In this document: positions 53,448 to 62,946 of the stretch, in pieces
Layout: each line of letters starts with the position of its first letter
How positions within the stretch are numbered: the stretch's first letter is position 1
Assembly: GCF_014596915.1 (NCBI RefSeq)
Contig: NZ_JACVWU010000034.1
Location: forward strand, 30,751-94,750
Source: Streptomyces sp. TRM68416
GTDB lineage: Bacteria; Actinomycetota; Actinomycetes; Streptomycetales; Streptomycetaceae
Direction: 5' to 3'
DNA: 64,000 nucleotides
Program-made: the position numbers and the translations under genes
Notes under the pieces: generated by a model
Databases searched by the model: none
What the model was told of the DNA's origin: nothing
The model's input: the letters and a program-made list of their open reading frames with translations, nothing else

Positions 53448-53485
53448 CACGCCGGATGCCGGCCCGGCGCCAGGCATCCGGCGTG
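53448..53485 (+). terminator. Hairpin terminator after the GH109-like gene
   Basis: CACGCCGGATGCC and its exact complement around a 12-base loop, 10 bases after the stop codon. The LAL gene ends on the opposite strand about 200 bases away. Confidence 0.75.
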
Positions 53486-53684
53486 CGCCCGGCCCTCCAC
53501 GCGGCTCGACGACGGCCCGCGCCCGCGGCAGGCCCGCGAGGCGCAGATGTGCCGTCGTACGTACGGATGACGACGCCGGAGGGACCGGTCCTGGAACTCC
53601 AGGCGCCCCAGCGCATCCCCCCGCCCGCCCGGGCTCGGCGGCAGCTCCGCTCGCCCGTCCTGCGGCCGGGGGTGTCCACTGGCG

Positions 53685-56384
53685 TCACGCGTGGCAGTCG
53701 ACCAGCCACGCCCGAAGATCGCTGCGCTGCTTGATGCCGAGCTTCCGGTAGATGCGGGTCAGGTGCTGCTCAACGGTGCTGACGGTGATGAACAGCTCGC
53801 TTGCCGCCTCGCTGTTGGTGTAGCCCTTGCCGACGAGGAGGGCCACCCGCTGCTCGGCCGCGCTCAGGTCGGCGATGCCGCGGACGTCCTCACTGGGCGG
53901 AGTCACGGCGGCGCCGTGCAGGTGCTCCGGAGCCGCGGGCGGACGACGGTTGCAGCCAAGCAGGCGCAGGATGCGGGTGCGCTCGCTGTGATCAGGGGTC
54001 TCGGTCATGAGCTGGAGCGCCTCTTCGAGAAGCGGCGAGCGCTGTGCGGGTTCCACGGTCTGCGCGAGTACCCGCAGGGTGATCGCGCGCGTACGGCGCT
54101 GGGCGGGGACGAGCAGGGCGAGTTGTTCCTCGGCCGCGCCTCGCGCGTCCTCGTGGCGGTCGAGGTCGATCAGGGCCTGCGCCCGGTCGGTGCGCCAGGG
54201 GATGAAGGAGGGCGAGTCCACCTTCCAGGCCGTCATTCGCTGACCGCAGGTCGAGAAGTCCCGAAGGGCCAGGTGAGGCTGGCGTCTCGCCAGGTGGTAG
54301 TGACCGCGGGCCTGCAGAAGATACAGGCTCTCCCGGCTGTGAGCCGCGGCATCGAAGTTCTCCTGGGAGAGCAGCCGTTGCACGCCGTCCAGATCGCCCG
54401 TCTCGACCAGGGCGAGCATCAGCATGGCCCGTGCGATGCCCGCCAGAACGGTAGAGGTCTGGTGCGCCCCGCAGGTCAGGGCGGTGCGGGCGTAGTCGGC
54501 GGCCGCTTCGGGCTCGCCCCGGCCGATCGCCACCTCGGCCATGACGGAGGCGAAGGAGGCGACCCACTCGGGGTTGTGGCGGTCGTTGGCCTCCTTGAGC
54601 AGCAGCTCACCCCAGTCCTGCGCGGAGCCGTACCGGTCGGCGTAGACCAGGGCCCGCAGGGTGTTGCCCAACGCCTCGACCGTACCCGCGCCCAACCGCA
54701 TCATCCGCAATCTGTCCTCGGCGAGCTTCAGGCCCGAGTCCGCGAGGTCGCCGCGCAGCACGGAGCCGAGCAGGCGGGCCGAGTCACCTAACTCACCGCC
54801 CGGTCGGGGGTGGCACGCACGGCCGGGCGGTTCGGTCCGTTCGGGTACGCCCGGCAGTTCCAGGGCGAGCGGCGGGTAGGTACAGGCAAGCCAGGTCTTG
54901 AAGGTGTTCCATTCCTCGCAGTCCGCGTGCTGGATGTCGAAGCCGGACTCGCCGGCCCAGCGCAGGGCTTCCGTGGCCTGTTCCAGCAGGCCTTGTTCGA
55001 GCAGCCCGCGGATCATCTGGACCGCCTGCCCGGTTTGCAGCGGCGCTTCGCAGGTGGCCCCGGGGCCGAGGCCGAGATGCCGGGCGACCACCGCCGGGTT
55101 GAGCCGCCACTCGGTGCGGGCCAGCATCAGGGTGACGTCGGCGTGCTGCTGCTCGGTGACGGCCTCGCGCTGGGCGAGCCGGACGTACGTGGTGGCCTGG
55201 TCCAGGCGGTCGGCCTGCAACTGCTGTTCCGCGGCGTCGATCAGCAGGGGGACCGCCCACGGGTCCTTCGCGCTGTCGGCGGCAAGCAGTTGCGTGCCCA
55301 CGTCGGCAGCGCGGGCTCCCTCCTGGAAGAGCAGCCGGGCGGCGCCGGTGTGGAGTTCGGCGCGCCGCTCGGGGTGGAGGCTCTCCAGCGCGGCCGCGCG
55401 TGCCTCGGGGTGGCGGAACCCCTGCGCGGTGAGCAAGCCGCTGCGGAACAGGATGTGCTCGGAGCGGCGGACCAGCGTGTTGTCGAGCTGGAGCAGCCGG
55501 CCGATCAGATGGCGGGATCCGGTCGCCTCCAGGACGGCGTGTCCCTGGGCCACTTGGGTGGATACGCCGTCCATGCGCTGCAGGCAGGTGAGCACGGCGC
55601 GGCGGTAGTGGGGCAGTCCCGCGTCCACGCCGGTGCCGTCGTGGCCCTCCAGGCGGTCGGCGACGAGCGCGTTGACGAGGAGGGGGTTTCCGCCGCTGAG
55701 CGAGCGGTACAGCGGGGCCAGCCGGGCCGCGTCGGCCTGGCCTCCCGTCGCCTCGCTCAGGATGCGGCCGACATGCCGGACGGAGAGCGGTTCGAGCACG
55801 ATCCGCCGGCAGTTCGTCTGGGACGACATCTCCATCTGGAAGAGCGGGAAGGCCGGAAGGGGACCCGGCTGGAGGCCGAGCACCACCATGACCCGCTTGT
55901 TGAGGATGCGGCGGGCCAGGTAGCACAGGAACTGCAAGGAGATCTGGTCGGCGTGGTGCAGGTCGTCCACAGTGATCACCAGCGGGCGCTGGGCCGCGAG
56001 CCGCATCATGGCGGCGTGGAGCTGGGCGAGCACCCGGCCGTGCTCGGGGCTGACCCGCTCGGGGTCGGCGGCACCGGCTGTGGTCAGGCAGGCTGCCGCC
56101 TCAATGGCCTCCTGCAATTCGGCGATTCCGGGGACCTGCGCCGAGGCATTGTGCGCCAACTGGTCGACCACACCAAGCGGAATTTCATTCTCCGTTTGCA
56201 CGGCGAGGGCCGACAGAACGAGCACACCGCCACCGACGGCTTTGTCTGAAAAGCTCTTGATCAACTCCGTCTTTCCACTGGCAACCGTGCCGTCGACGAG
56301 GACAACACCGCCCTTTCGGCTCAGGCATGAGCCCAGCATCCTGTTGAGTTGCGCGAATTCTCGATCGTTGTGCGAAAAGCGCAT
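53685..56384 (-). CDS. LAL-family (LuxR, large ATP-binding) regulator with TTA codon
   Basis: An 899-residue LAL activator. Walker A is VLVDGTVASGKTEL (about residues 26-39), Walker B is LVITVDDLHHADQIS, a long TPR-rich middle follows and the C-terminal LuxR helix-turn-helix reads LSAAEQRVALLVGKGYTNSE followed by STVEQHLTRIYRKLGI. These are pathway-specific activators of type I polyketide clusters. Codon 532 (54789-54791) is TTA, so bldA should be needed. An upstream GTG at 56423 would add 13 residues including a second TTA; I prefer ATG 56384 for its GGGGG site, with some doubt. It probably activates the PKS at the right edge. Confidence 0.92.
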   Translation of the reverse strand: MRFSHNDREFAQLNRMLGSCLSRKGGVVLVDGTVASGKTELIKSFSDKAVGGGVLVLSALAVQTENEIPLGVVDQLAHNASAQVPGIAELQEAIEAAACLTTAGAADPERVSPEHGRVLAQLHAAMMRLAAQRPLVITVDDLHHADQISLQFLCYLARRILNKRVMVVLGLQPGPLPAFPLFQMEMSSQTNCRRIVLEPLSVRHVGRILSEATGGQADAARLAPLYRSLSGGNPLLVNALVADRLEGHDGTGVDAGLPHYRRAVLTCLQRMDGVSTQVAQGHAVLEATGSRHLIGRLLQLDNTLVRRSEHILFRSGLLTAQGFRHPEARAAALESLHPERRAELHTGAARLLFQEGARAADVGTQLLAADSAKDPWAVPLLIDAAEQQLQADRLDQATTYVRLAQREAVTEQQHADVTLMLARTEWRLNPAVVARHLGLGPGATCEAPLQTGQAVQMIRGLLEQGLLEQATEALRWAGESGFDIQHADCEEWNTFKTWLACTYPPLALELPGVPERTEPPGRACHPRPGGELGDSARLLGSVLRGDLADSGLKLAEDRLRMMRLGAGTVEALGNTLRALVYADRYGSAQDWGELLLKEANDRHNPEWVASFASVMAEVAIGRGEPEAAADYARTALTCGAHQTSTVLAGIARAMLMLALVETGDLDGVQRLLSQENFDAAAHSRESLYLLQARGHYHLARRQPHLALRDFSTCGQRMTAWKVDSPSFIPWRTDRAQALIDLDRHEDARGAAEEQLALLVPAQRRTRAITLRVLAQTVEPAQRSPLLEEALQLMTETPDHSERTRILRLLGCNRRPPAAPEHLHGAAVTPPSEDVRGIADLSAAEQRVALLVGKGYTNSEAASELFITVSTVEQHLTRIYRKLGIKQRSDLRAWLVDCHA

Positions 56385-56816
56385 GACAAGCCCCCGTAAT
56401 GACCCGTTCCTCGCTATATCCACCGTTCAGGTGGTGAAATGCTGGAGAATTTACGCACCGCCGCAGTGACGGCATCGGAAATAAGGTCCGCACGTCAGGT
56501 GTACGCGGCGGGAGACAGGGTGACCCCTCCCGGCGCCTGCGCTCCCAGACCGCCCGTGGTCCACAGGCGACGACATGACATCCCCCGATCAAAAGAATGT
56601 CTCATTTTTTTTGAAGGTTACATGTCTCCAGAGGCCCGCGCCAGTGGCTTCCGAACCTGCGCACCCCAGCCGGAACGCGCCCGGCCGGTAGCGGCCACCT
56701 TGGCTCAGGACAGGCGAAAGGCCCGCACGCCGAGGACGGCGGGCGGGGCATGCCGCGAAGTCGGCTGCCCGTCCGGGGGAAGCGACGGGCAGCCGACGCG
56801 GGAGGTGCGCGGCCGC
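56385..56816. other. Intergenic region: LAL promoter side and thioesterase terminator
   Basis: No gene is seen. The stretch near 56580-56625 is unusually AT-rich for this DNA and contains eight T residues in a row; on the minus strand it is a plausible promoter for the LAL gene. The other end holds the hairpin described separately at 56760-56797. Confidence 0.5.
56760..56797 (-). terminator. Hairpin terminator after the second thioesterase gene
   Basis: GTCGGCTGCCCGTC and its exact complement around a 10-base loop, 20 bases past the TEII stop on the minus strand. Confidence 0.75.
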
Positions 56817-57572
56817 TCAGACGGAGACCGTGAGGAGACAGTCGCGAAGCAGGTCGACCACGTCGTCCGAGCCGGTGAGATAGAAGTGGCCGCCGGAGAA
56901 GACCCGCATGTCGAAGTCACCTTTGGTGTGTTCGCGCCAGGCGGCGACGTCCTCCACGTCGGCCCGCGGGTCGCGGTCACCGGTCAGCGCGAGCACGGGA
57001 CAGTCCACCCGGTCGCCTTCGCGGTGACGGTAGGTCTCAGCCGCTCGGTAGTCGCTGCGCAGGGTCGGCAACACGAGCGCGCGCAGGTCGGGGTCGTCCA
57101 ACAACGACATGTCGGTGCCGCTCATCTCCTTCAGCTCGGCCAGCAGGCCGCTGTCGGGAAGCTCGTGGATGTGCTCGTTGCGCACCCGGGACGGCGCCCG
57201 GCGGCCGGAGGCGAACAGCATGACAGGGCCCCTGCCGGCGGCCTCCAGGCGCAGCGCGACCTCGTAGGCGATGGTGGCGCCCATGCTGTGCCCGAACAGC
57301 GCAAGGGGGCCGTCCCGCCAGGGCGACAGTTCGCCGACGATCCGTTCGGCCGCCTCCGCGATGTCCGCGAACGACGGCTCCAGGCGCCGTTCCTGACGGC
57401 CCGGGTACTGCACCGCCAGCACCTCGACGTCCGGCGTGAGCGCACGGGACATCGGATGGAACCAGCTCGCCGATCCGCCTGCGTGGGGAAAGCAGACGAG
57501 CCTCACCCGTGCCTGCGGAGACGGGTGGAAGACCCGGATCCACGGGCTGCACGGCTCAAGTGAGCTTGCCAT
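56817..57572 (-). CDS. Type II thioesterase of the polyketide cluster
   Basis: A 251-residue type II thioesterase. LVCFPHAGGSASWFHPMS, VLAVQYPGRQERRLEPSF, the nucleophile elbow ALFGHSMGATIAYE (Ser about 95) and FSGGHFYL (His) are all in place. It edits mis-primed carrier domains. ATG 57572 follows a GAGGAGG site at 12 bases. It is related to the TEII at 46050 but belongs with the LAL/PKS region. Confidence 0.93.
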   Translation of the reverse strand: MASSLEPCSPWIRVFHPSPQARVRLVCFPHAGGSASWFHPMSRALTPDVEVLAVQYPGRQERRLEPSFADIAEAAERIVGELSPWRDGPLALFGHSMGATIAYEVALRLEAAGRGPVMLFASGRRAPSRVRNEHIHELPDSGLLAELKEMSGTDMSLLDDPDLRALVLPTLRSDYRAAETYRHREGDRVDCPVLALTGDRDPRADVEDVAAWREHTKGDFDMRVFSGGHFYLTGSDDVVDLLRDCLLTVSV

Positions 57573-57725
57573 CGCCGACAACAACCTCCTCTTCCTCTTC
57601 CGCCGGATCCTCGGAGCGGGGTGGCCTCGGCGAGGAGCGCCACGGCGTCCGGGGACCCGGCCCTGCGACAGCAAGCTACCGGTCGCCCCGGTCCGGCACC
57701 CCCCTACTCGCCCCCTAGTTGTGTC

Positions 57726-58502
57726 TTAGGGGCCGCAGAGGCTCACTTCCAGCTCGTCCATGCTCTCGGTCACACAGACCCGCCGCTGCCCGGCCCAGCC
57801 CGCCACTCTCAGCGTGTACACCCCCTGCGGGACATCCGGGAAACGGAACCTCCCGTCGATGTCGGTACGTTCACGCAGTGCGAGCCCCGAGCCGTCCGTC
57901 AGCGTGACCGGCGTGTCGCCGACGGGCCACCCGTCCGCGTCCAGGACCACTCCCTGGCACGCGAACAGACGGCGCGTCAGGACGGCTTCGGCCAGGACCG
58001 GTTCACTGCCGCCGACGCACACCGTGCGCAGCCAGTTCTCGAAGTCCTGGTGGAGCACCAGGAGCGTGTAGCGGCCCGGGTGCAGTCCGGCCACCTCGAA
58101 GGAACCGTCGTCCGCGGCCAGGCCCGAACCGACCACCCTTCCGGCGTCGTCCATGAACACCGCGAGGGCGTCCGGCACCGGCATGTAGAGGGTCTCCTCG
58201 GTGACCGTGCCACGCGCCGTCAGCACCTCGCGCAGGAGCAGCACCGTCTCCTCGGCCCCGGGGCCCCCCGCCCCTCCCAGGTGTGCCGTGCCCGGGAGGT
58301 GCCCGGTGGCACCTCCCAACAGCACGTACGGCGCGGCGTCGGGCACTGCCATTTCGCACGAACCGTCGGATCGCGCCTCACCCTGTCCGAGCAGCCGACC
58401 CCCCCGGTCGACGAGAGTCAGTCGCGCCCGGGGCACCGGGCGGCCCTGCATGTCCAGCACCCGCACGGTGACGCAGTCTGTTGCGCGATGGTCGCAGCTC
58501 AT
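57726..58502 (-). CDS. Three-repeat carboxypeptidase-regulatory/Cna-B-like protein
   Basis: A 258-residue protein made of three beta-sandwich repeats. Each has the pattern of G-x-V-x-D-xx-G-x-P-(V/I) followed by DGxFxxxxLxPGxY: VRVLDMQGRPVPRARLTLVD, DDGSFEVAGLHPGRYTLLVL and DGRFRFPDVPQGVYTLRVAG are visible. These are usually extracellular prealbumin-like folds, but no signal peptide or membrane anchor is seen here. The function is unknown. It lies in the PKS cluster edge between the thioesterase and TetR genes. Confidence 0.85.
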   Translation of the reverse strand: MSCDHRATDCVTVRVLDMQGRPVPRARLTLVDRGGRLLGQGEARSDGSCEMAVPDAAPYVLLGGATGHLPGTAHLGGAGGPGAEETVLLLREVLTARGTVTEETLYMPVPDALAVFMDDAGRVVGSGLAADDGSFEVAGLHPGRYTLLVLHQDFENWLRTVCVGGSEPVLAEAVLTRRLFACQGVVLDADGWPVGDTPVTLTDGSGLALRERTDIDGRFRFPDVPQGVYTLRVAGWAGQRRVCVTESMDELEVSLCGP

Positions 58503-58600
58503 CGCGTTCCCTCCCCCTCTTCGGATGTCACCCGGAGCAGGACGACGAGAGTCCGCCGGGTCTGGATCACGTCGCTTTCACGGATGACCGGGCGCAGCCG

Positions 58601-59245
58601 TCACCGCGGGACGACGCTGTCGAACCGGGCGTTGTCCAGATGTGCGAGCATCCGGTCCAGGTCCTCGACGACATCGTGCTCCGGGTCATGGGCCCACCGC
58701 AGCATCGTGTTGAGGATGACCCCGAAGATCGCGCCACTGATGGACCGGACCTGGGTGTCGTCCTCCGGGCGCCCGGTACGCTCCGCGACCAGCGACGTGA
58801 TCATTTGCATCGTCTGGGTGACGTTGCCGAGGCTGGCGGCCCACAGTTCCGGCACGGTCACCATCAGTACGTCGCGGTCGCGCTGCGCCCCGAACTCCTC
58901 CGGCGAGAGACTCTCGATGGTCTCCCGGATGGCCTGGCGCAGCGCGCGCAGCACCGGCAGGTCGGGGGACTGTGCGCGCCAGGCATTGATGAAGAAGGCG
59001 TCCTGTTCGTCAGAGACGACCAGCTCTTCCTTGGTGGGGAAGTAGCGGAAGACCGTGCTCTGCGAGACCTCGGCGGCCTCCGCGATCTGCTCCATCGTTG
59101 TCGCCTCGTACCCCTGCTCGCGGAACAGGCGGAGCGCCTCCTGCTGGATCGCCGCACGAGTCTTGGCCTTCTTGCGCTCCCGCAGGCCGAGGGCCTGTCC
59201 GCCCGCTGTCGGCTTTGGTGACCGGGATGGCTTCGCGACACCCAT
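58601..59245 (-). CDS. TetR-family repressor of the MMPL exporter
   Basis: A 214-residue TetR regulator. The HTH is IQQEALRLFREQGYEATTME then QIAEAAEVSQSTVFRYFPTK (about residues 34-73), followed by a helical ligand domain. ATG 59245 lies 8 bases after AAGGGAA. It is divergent from the MMPL gene and a perfect 10-bp-arm palindrome lies between them, so it most likely represses the exporter and itself until a ligand, perhaps the polyketide, binds. Confidence 0.93.
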   Translation of the reverse strand: MGVAKPSRSPKPTAGGQALGLRERKKAKTRAAIQQEALRLFREQGYEATTMEQIAEAAEVSQSTVFRYFPTKEELVVSDEQDAFFINAWRAQSPDLPVLRALRQAIRETIESLSPEEFGAQRDRDVLMVTVPELWAASLGNVTQTMQMITSLVAERTGRPEDDTQVRSISGAIFGVILNTMLRWAHDPEHDVVEDLDRMLAHLDNARFDSVVPR

Positions 59246-59335
59246 CTGGGAGTTCCCTTCATTCCTGATTCCCGGCGACCGACCGTCCATGCGATCGAGC
59301 CCCGGCTACTTTCAGTTCGCCGAACGTAAGAGTAC

Positions 59336-59361
59336 AGTGCACCGTGAACTGACGGTGCACT
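59336..59361. promoter_or_regulatory. TetR operator candidate
   Basis: AGTGCACCGT, six bases, ACGGTGCACT: arms perfectly complementary. It lies 21 bases before the MMPL start and 90 bases before the TetR start, a typical position for divergent repression. Confidence 0.75.
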
Positions 59362-59382
59362 TGCAAAAGAAGGTTGAATCCT

Positions 59383-61680
59383 GTGAAGGCCTTTCTGTAT
59401 CGGACCGGCCGGGAGTCGTTCCGACGACGTCGGCTCGTCACCCTCGTCTGGGTGGTTGTCCTCGTCGCCCTCGGCTTCGGCGCGGCCACACTGTCCAAGC
59501 CCACTGTCGAGTCCTTCTCCATCCCGGACACCGAGTCGCAGCGGGCCATCGACCTGCTCACCGAGCGCTTCCCGCAGGCCGCGGCGGACGGGGCCGTCGC
59601 GCGCGTGGTGATCGTGGCGCCCGAGGGGCAGAAGGTCACCGACCCCGAGCGCCGCAAGGCCGTCGAGGAAGTGGTGGACCGTCTCACCAAGGCACCGGAG
59701 GTCGCGGGCGTCGCCGACCCCTTCGAGGCAGAGAGCATCTCTCCGGACGAACGGATGGCGCTCGTTCAGGTCGACTACCGTGAGCCGAGCAGCGAGCTCA
59801 CGGACACCGACCGCGAGGCGCTGTTCGACTCCGCCGAGCCGGGCGAGAAGGCGGGGCTCACCGTCGAGTTCGGCGGTGACGCCCCGAAGGGCGCGCCGGA
59901 GGAGGGCGGCAGCGAACTCATCGGCGTGGTCGTCGCCGCCGTCGTCCTCGTGATCACCTTCGGTTCGCTCGTCGCCGCCGGACTGCCGTTGCTGACGGCC
60001 CTCCTCGGGGTCGGCATCAGCCTGTGCGCCGTCCAGGCCAGCAGCTCCTTCATCGAACTCAACTCCGACACCCCCGCCCTCGCTCTCATGCTGGGCCTGG
60101 CGGTGTCCATCGACTACGCCCTGTTCCTCAGCTTCCGCTACCGCGAGGAGCTGCTCTCCGGACGCCCGCCGGAGGAATCCATCGGACGGGCCGTGTCCAC
60201 CGCGGGTTCGGCGGTCATCTTCGCCGGCGTGACCGTGATCATCGCCCTCGTCGGCCTGTCGGTGGTGGGCATTCCCATCCTGACGCAGATCGGTGTCGCC
60301 GCCGCGCTCACCGTCGCCGTGGCCGTGCTGGTCGCCCTGACCCTGCTGCCCGCCCTGCTCGGCTTCGTCGGCGCGCGCGTGCTCGGCCGCCGGGGCCACG
60401 CCGAACAGCGGGCCGTCACCGGCCCCGAGGCCGACCGCGCTCCGCTCGCCCCGAAGGAGGGCGGCGGCGAGAGCCGCCGACGCGGCACGGACGCCGACAA
60501 GCCGGCCATGGGACTGCGCTGGGTACGGATGGTTGCCCGCAGGCCGGTGCTGTTCCTCGTGGCAGCCTCCGCGGCGCTGCTCGTGCTCGCCCTGCCCGCC
60601 GCAGACATTCGCCTCGGCCTGCCGGACGACGGCTCCGAGCCCACTCACACGACGCAACGCAAGGCCTACGATCTCGTGACCGAGGGCTTCGGCCCCGGGC
60701 ACAACGGCCCGCTGACCGTCGTGGTCGACGCCAAGGACGGCGGCGACGCCCAGGCCGCTGCGCAGCAGGTGAGCGACGGGATCGCCGACCTGCCCGACGT
60801 CGAGTCCGTCTCCCCGCCGGTGCCCAACGAATCCGGCGACACCGTGCTGATGCAGGTGACGCCGAAGAGTTCGCCGGCCAGCGCCGCCACAGAGGACCTG
60901 GTCGGCGACATCCGCGACCGCGCGGCGACCGTCCACAGCGACACCGGAGCGGCCGTGGCCGTCACCGGCACCACCGCGCTCAACATCGACATCTCCCAGC
61001 GCATCGCCGACACTCTCCTGCCGTATCTGGCGGTCGTCGTCGGACTCGCCTTCCTGCTGCTCATGGTGATGTTCCGATCGATCCTGGTGCCGCTGAAGGC
61101 GGCTTTGGGCTTCCTGCTCAGCCTGGCCGCCACCTTCGGCATGATGGTGGCAGTCTTCCAATGGGGCTGGGCCGTCGATGTCCTCGGCGTGTCGGCACCT
61201 GGGCTCATCGTCAACCTGCTGCCCGTCATCATCATCGGTCTGGTCTTCGGCCTCGCGATGGATTACGAGGTATTCCTGGTCAGCCGAATGCGGGAGGCCT
61301 ACGTCCATGACGGCCGGCCCCGCGAGGCGGTCGTGGACGGCTTCGCCCACAGCGCCCGGGTGGTCACCGCCGCCGTGCTGATCATGATCAGCGTGTTCAG
61401 CGGCTTTGTGCTGTCGGAGTCGACGATGCTCCAGGCGTTCGGACTCTCGCTGGCCGCGGCCGTGTTCTTCGACGCACTCGTCGTCCGCATGACCATCGTG
61501 CCCGCGGTCATGGTGCTGCTCGGCCGCCGCGCCTGGTCGCTGCCCGGCCCCCTGGACCGCCTGCTGCCGCACATCGACATCGAGGGCGACGCCGAGGAGA
61601 CGCGCACCGACCCCGACGTTCACGCCTCAGTGCCCGGCCCGGGCGGAACGCAGCCGACGAGCGACGCCCGGCTGCGCTGA
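59383..61680 (+). CDS. MMPL/RND-type exporter
   Basis: A 765-residue MMPL-family transporter with two halves, each with one helix, a soluble loop, and a five-helix bundle. LVWVVVLVALGFGAATL is the first helix, and the MMPL core SIDYALFLSFRYREEL and AMDYEVFLVSRMREAYVHDG carry the conserved Asp-Tyr pairs for proton transfer. Exports lipids or polyketides. The GTG at 59383 is chosen over TTG 59374 for its 9-base spacing from AGAAGG. It ends before a perfect 16-bp stem terminator. Confidence 0.94.
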   Translation: MKAFLYRTGRESFRRRRLVTLVWVVVLVALGFGAATLSKPTVESFSIPDTESQRAIDLLTERFPQAAADGAVARVVIVAPEGQKVTDPERRKAVEEVVDRLTKAPEVAGVADPFEAESISPDERMALVQVDYREPSSELTDTDREALFDSAEPGEKAGLTVEFGGDAPKGAPEEGGSELIGVVVAAVVLVITFGSLVAAGLPLLTALLGVGISLCAVQASSSFIELNSDTPALALMLGLAVSIDYALFLSFRYREELLSGRPPEESIGRAVSTAGSAVIFAGVTVIIALVGLSVVGIPILTQIGVAAALTVAVAVLVALTLLPALLGFVGARVLGRRGHAEQRAVTGPEADRAPLAPKEGGGESRRRGTDADKPAMGLRWVRMVARRPVLFLVAASAALLVLALPAADIRLGLPDDGSEPTHTTQRKAYDLVTEGFGPGHNGPLTVVVDAKDGGDAQAAAQQVSDGIADLPDVESVSPPVPNESGDTVLMQVTPKSSPASAATEDLVGDIRDRAATVHSDTGAAVAVTGTTALNIDISQRIADTLLPYLAVVVGLAFLLLMVMFRSILVPLKAALGFLLSLAATFGMMVAVFQWGWAVDVLGVSAPGLIVNLLPVIIIGLVFGLAMDYEVFLVSRMREAYVHDGRPREAVVDGFAHSARVVTAAVLIMISVFSGFVLSESTMLQAFGLSLAAAVFFDALVVRMTIVPAVMVLLGRRAWSLPGPLDRLLPHIDIEGDAEETRTDPDVHASVPGPGGTQPTSDARLR

Positions 61681-61693
61681 CCCCACCACCAGC

Positions 61694-61731
61694 GGTCGGC
61701 CTCCCCGCTCCTCTGAGCGGGGAGGCCGACC
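61694..61731. terminator. Bidirectional hairpin terminator
   Basis: GGTCGGCCTCCCCGCT, six bases, and its exact complement (16-bp stem) between convergent MMPL and flavin hydroxylase genes. Confidence 0.8.
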
Positions 61732-61751
61732 GGACACGCGTCCACCACGGC

Positions 61752-62921
61752 TCAGGTGACCGCATCATGCAACCAGGCGACCTTCTCGAAGAGTTCGGTC
61801 TCCGACAGCGCACCGATCTCCTCGTTGCGCTCCTTCGCGGCGACGCCCTCCGGGTGGTAGACCTCGCGGCCCATCGCCCGCGCCACCTGCTGGGTGCGCG
61901 CGGTACGAGCGGCACGGGCGCAGTTGTACTCGAGGAACCGCTGCGGCAGCTCCCGCGTACCGCAGTCCAGTACCGAACCCAGGTGCACCGCGTCCTCAAG
62001 GGCCATGCACGCCCCCTGAGCCGCGTACTGGAGCATGGGATGGGCGGCGTCACCGGCCAGCACGACCCGGCCGTCGGTCCAGCCGTACACGGGGTCGCGG
62101 TCGCACAGCACCCAGCACTTCCACTGCTCACCGAGGCTCAGCAGCCGGGCCGGCAGCGACCCCATCCCGGAGAACTGGGACAGCACGTGGCTGGACGGCG
62201 TCGGCCGACCGGCAACGGCCTCGCACGCCCCGTCGTCCCGGGTGACCGCGAGATTGAACTCGCGTCCCCCGCTGATCGGGTAGTGCACGAAGTGCCAGCC
62301 CGGCCCCGCCCACAACGTCACCGAGTTGGAGCGCAGTTCCTCCGGCACACGGTCCATCGGAACGACCGATCGGTAGATGGTGTGCCCCGACACCAGCGGC
62401 TCGCCGTCCCCGATCATCTGCGCGCGGACCCTCGAACGAATGCCGTCCGCCCCGATCAGAGCGTCACCGCCCACCCGTTCACCGCCCACCAGCACGGCGG
62501 CGACACGCTCGTCGTCCTGCTCGTACCCGGCCACGGCGACTCCCGTGCACAGCTCGATGCGCGGTGTGCCCCGACAGGCCTCCAGCAGCGGCCCGTACAA
62601 GTCCGTACGGTGCACCACGGCATACGGGTTGCCGAAGCGCTCCCGATAGGAAGCGCCCAACGGCATGGCGTTGATCTCTGCGTCGGTCGTGCCGTCCATG
62701 AGGCGCAGCGCGTCGATGAACACCGCTCTCCCCCGCACGTCTTCGCCGACGCCGAGCCGGTCCAGCGCGTGGAAGGCGTTGGGCGCCAGCTGGATGCCCG
62801 CCCCCAACTCCGTGAACTCGTCCCGTCGTTCGAGCACCGTCACCCGGTGCCCTCGGCCTGCGGCGGCCAGCGCAACGGCGAGTCCGCCGATGCCCCCTCC
62901 GGCCACGAGCAACTCCGCCAT
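61752..62921 (-). CDS. FAD-dependent hydroxylase (aromatic/polyketide tailoring)
   Basis: A 389-residue class A flavin monooxygenase, similar in pattern to salicylate and 3-hydroxybenzoate 6-hydroxylases. LLVAGGGIGGLAVALAAAGRG is the N-terminal FAD fold, GADGIRSRVR the DG motif and GRVVLAGDAAHPMLQYAAQG the GD motif. GAGGGGG lies 8 bases before the ATG. It begins only 25 bases after the PKS stop on the same strand, so it probably hydroxylates the polyketide. Confidence 0.93.
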   Translation of the reverse strand: MAELLVAGGGIGGLAVALAAAGRGHRVTVLERRDEFTELGAGIQLAPNAFHALDRLGVGEDVRGRAVFIDALRLMDGTTDAEINAMPLGASYRERFGNPYAVVHRTDLYGPLLEACRGTPRIELCTGVAVAGYEQDDERVAAVLVGGERVGGDALIGADGIRSRVRAQMIGDGEPLVSGHTIYRSVVPMDRVPEELRSNSVTLWAGPGWHFVHYPISGGREFNLAVTRDDGACEAVAGRPTPSSHVLSQFSGMGSLPARLLSLGEQWKCWVLCDRDPVYGWTDGRVVLAGDAAHPMLQYAAQGACMALEDAVHLGSVLDCGTRELPQRFLEYNCARAARTARTQQVARAMGREVYHPEGVAAKERNEEIGALSETELFEKVAWLHDAVT

Positions 62922-62946
62922 CGCGGAACCCCCTCTCAGTGTCGTA

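Noticed and set aside
58864..61623. A minus-strand open frame of over 900 codons opposite the MMPL gene
   Set aside because: Translation is His/Asp/Gln/Gly-rich low complexity; the plus strand encodes a well-conserved MMPL protein.
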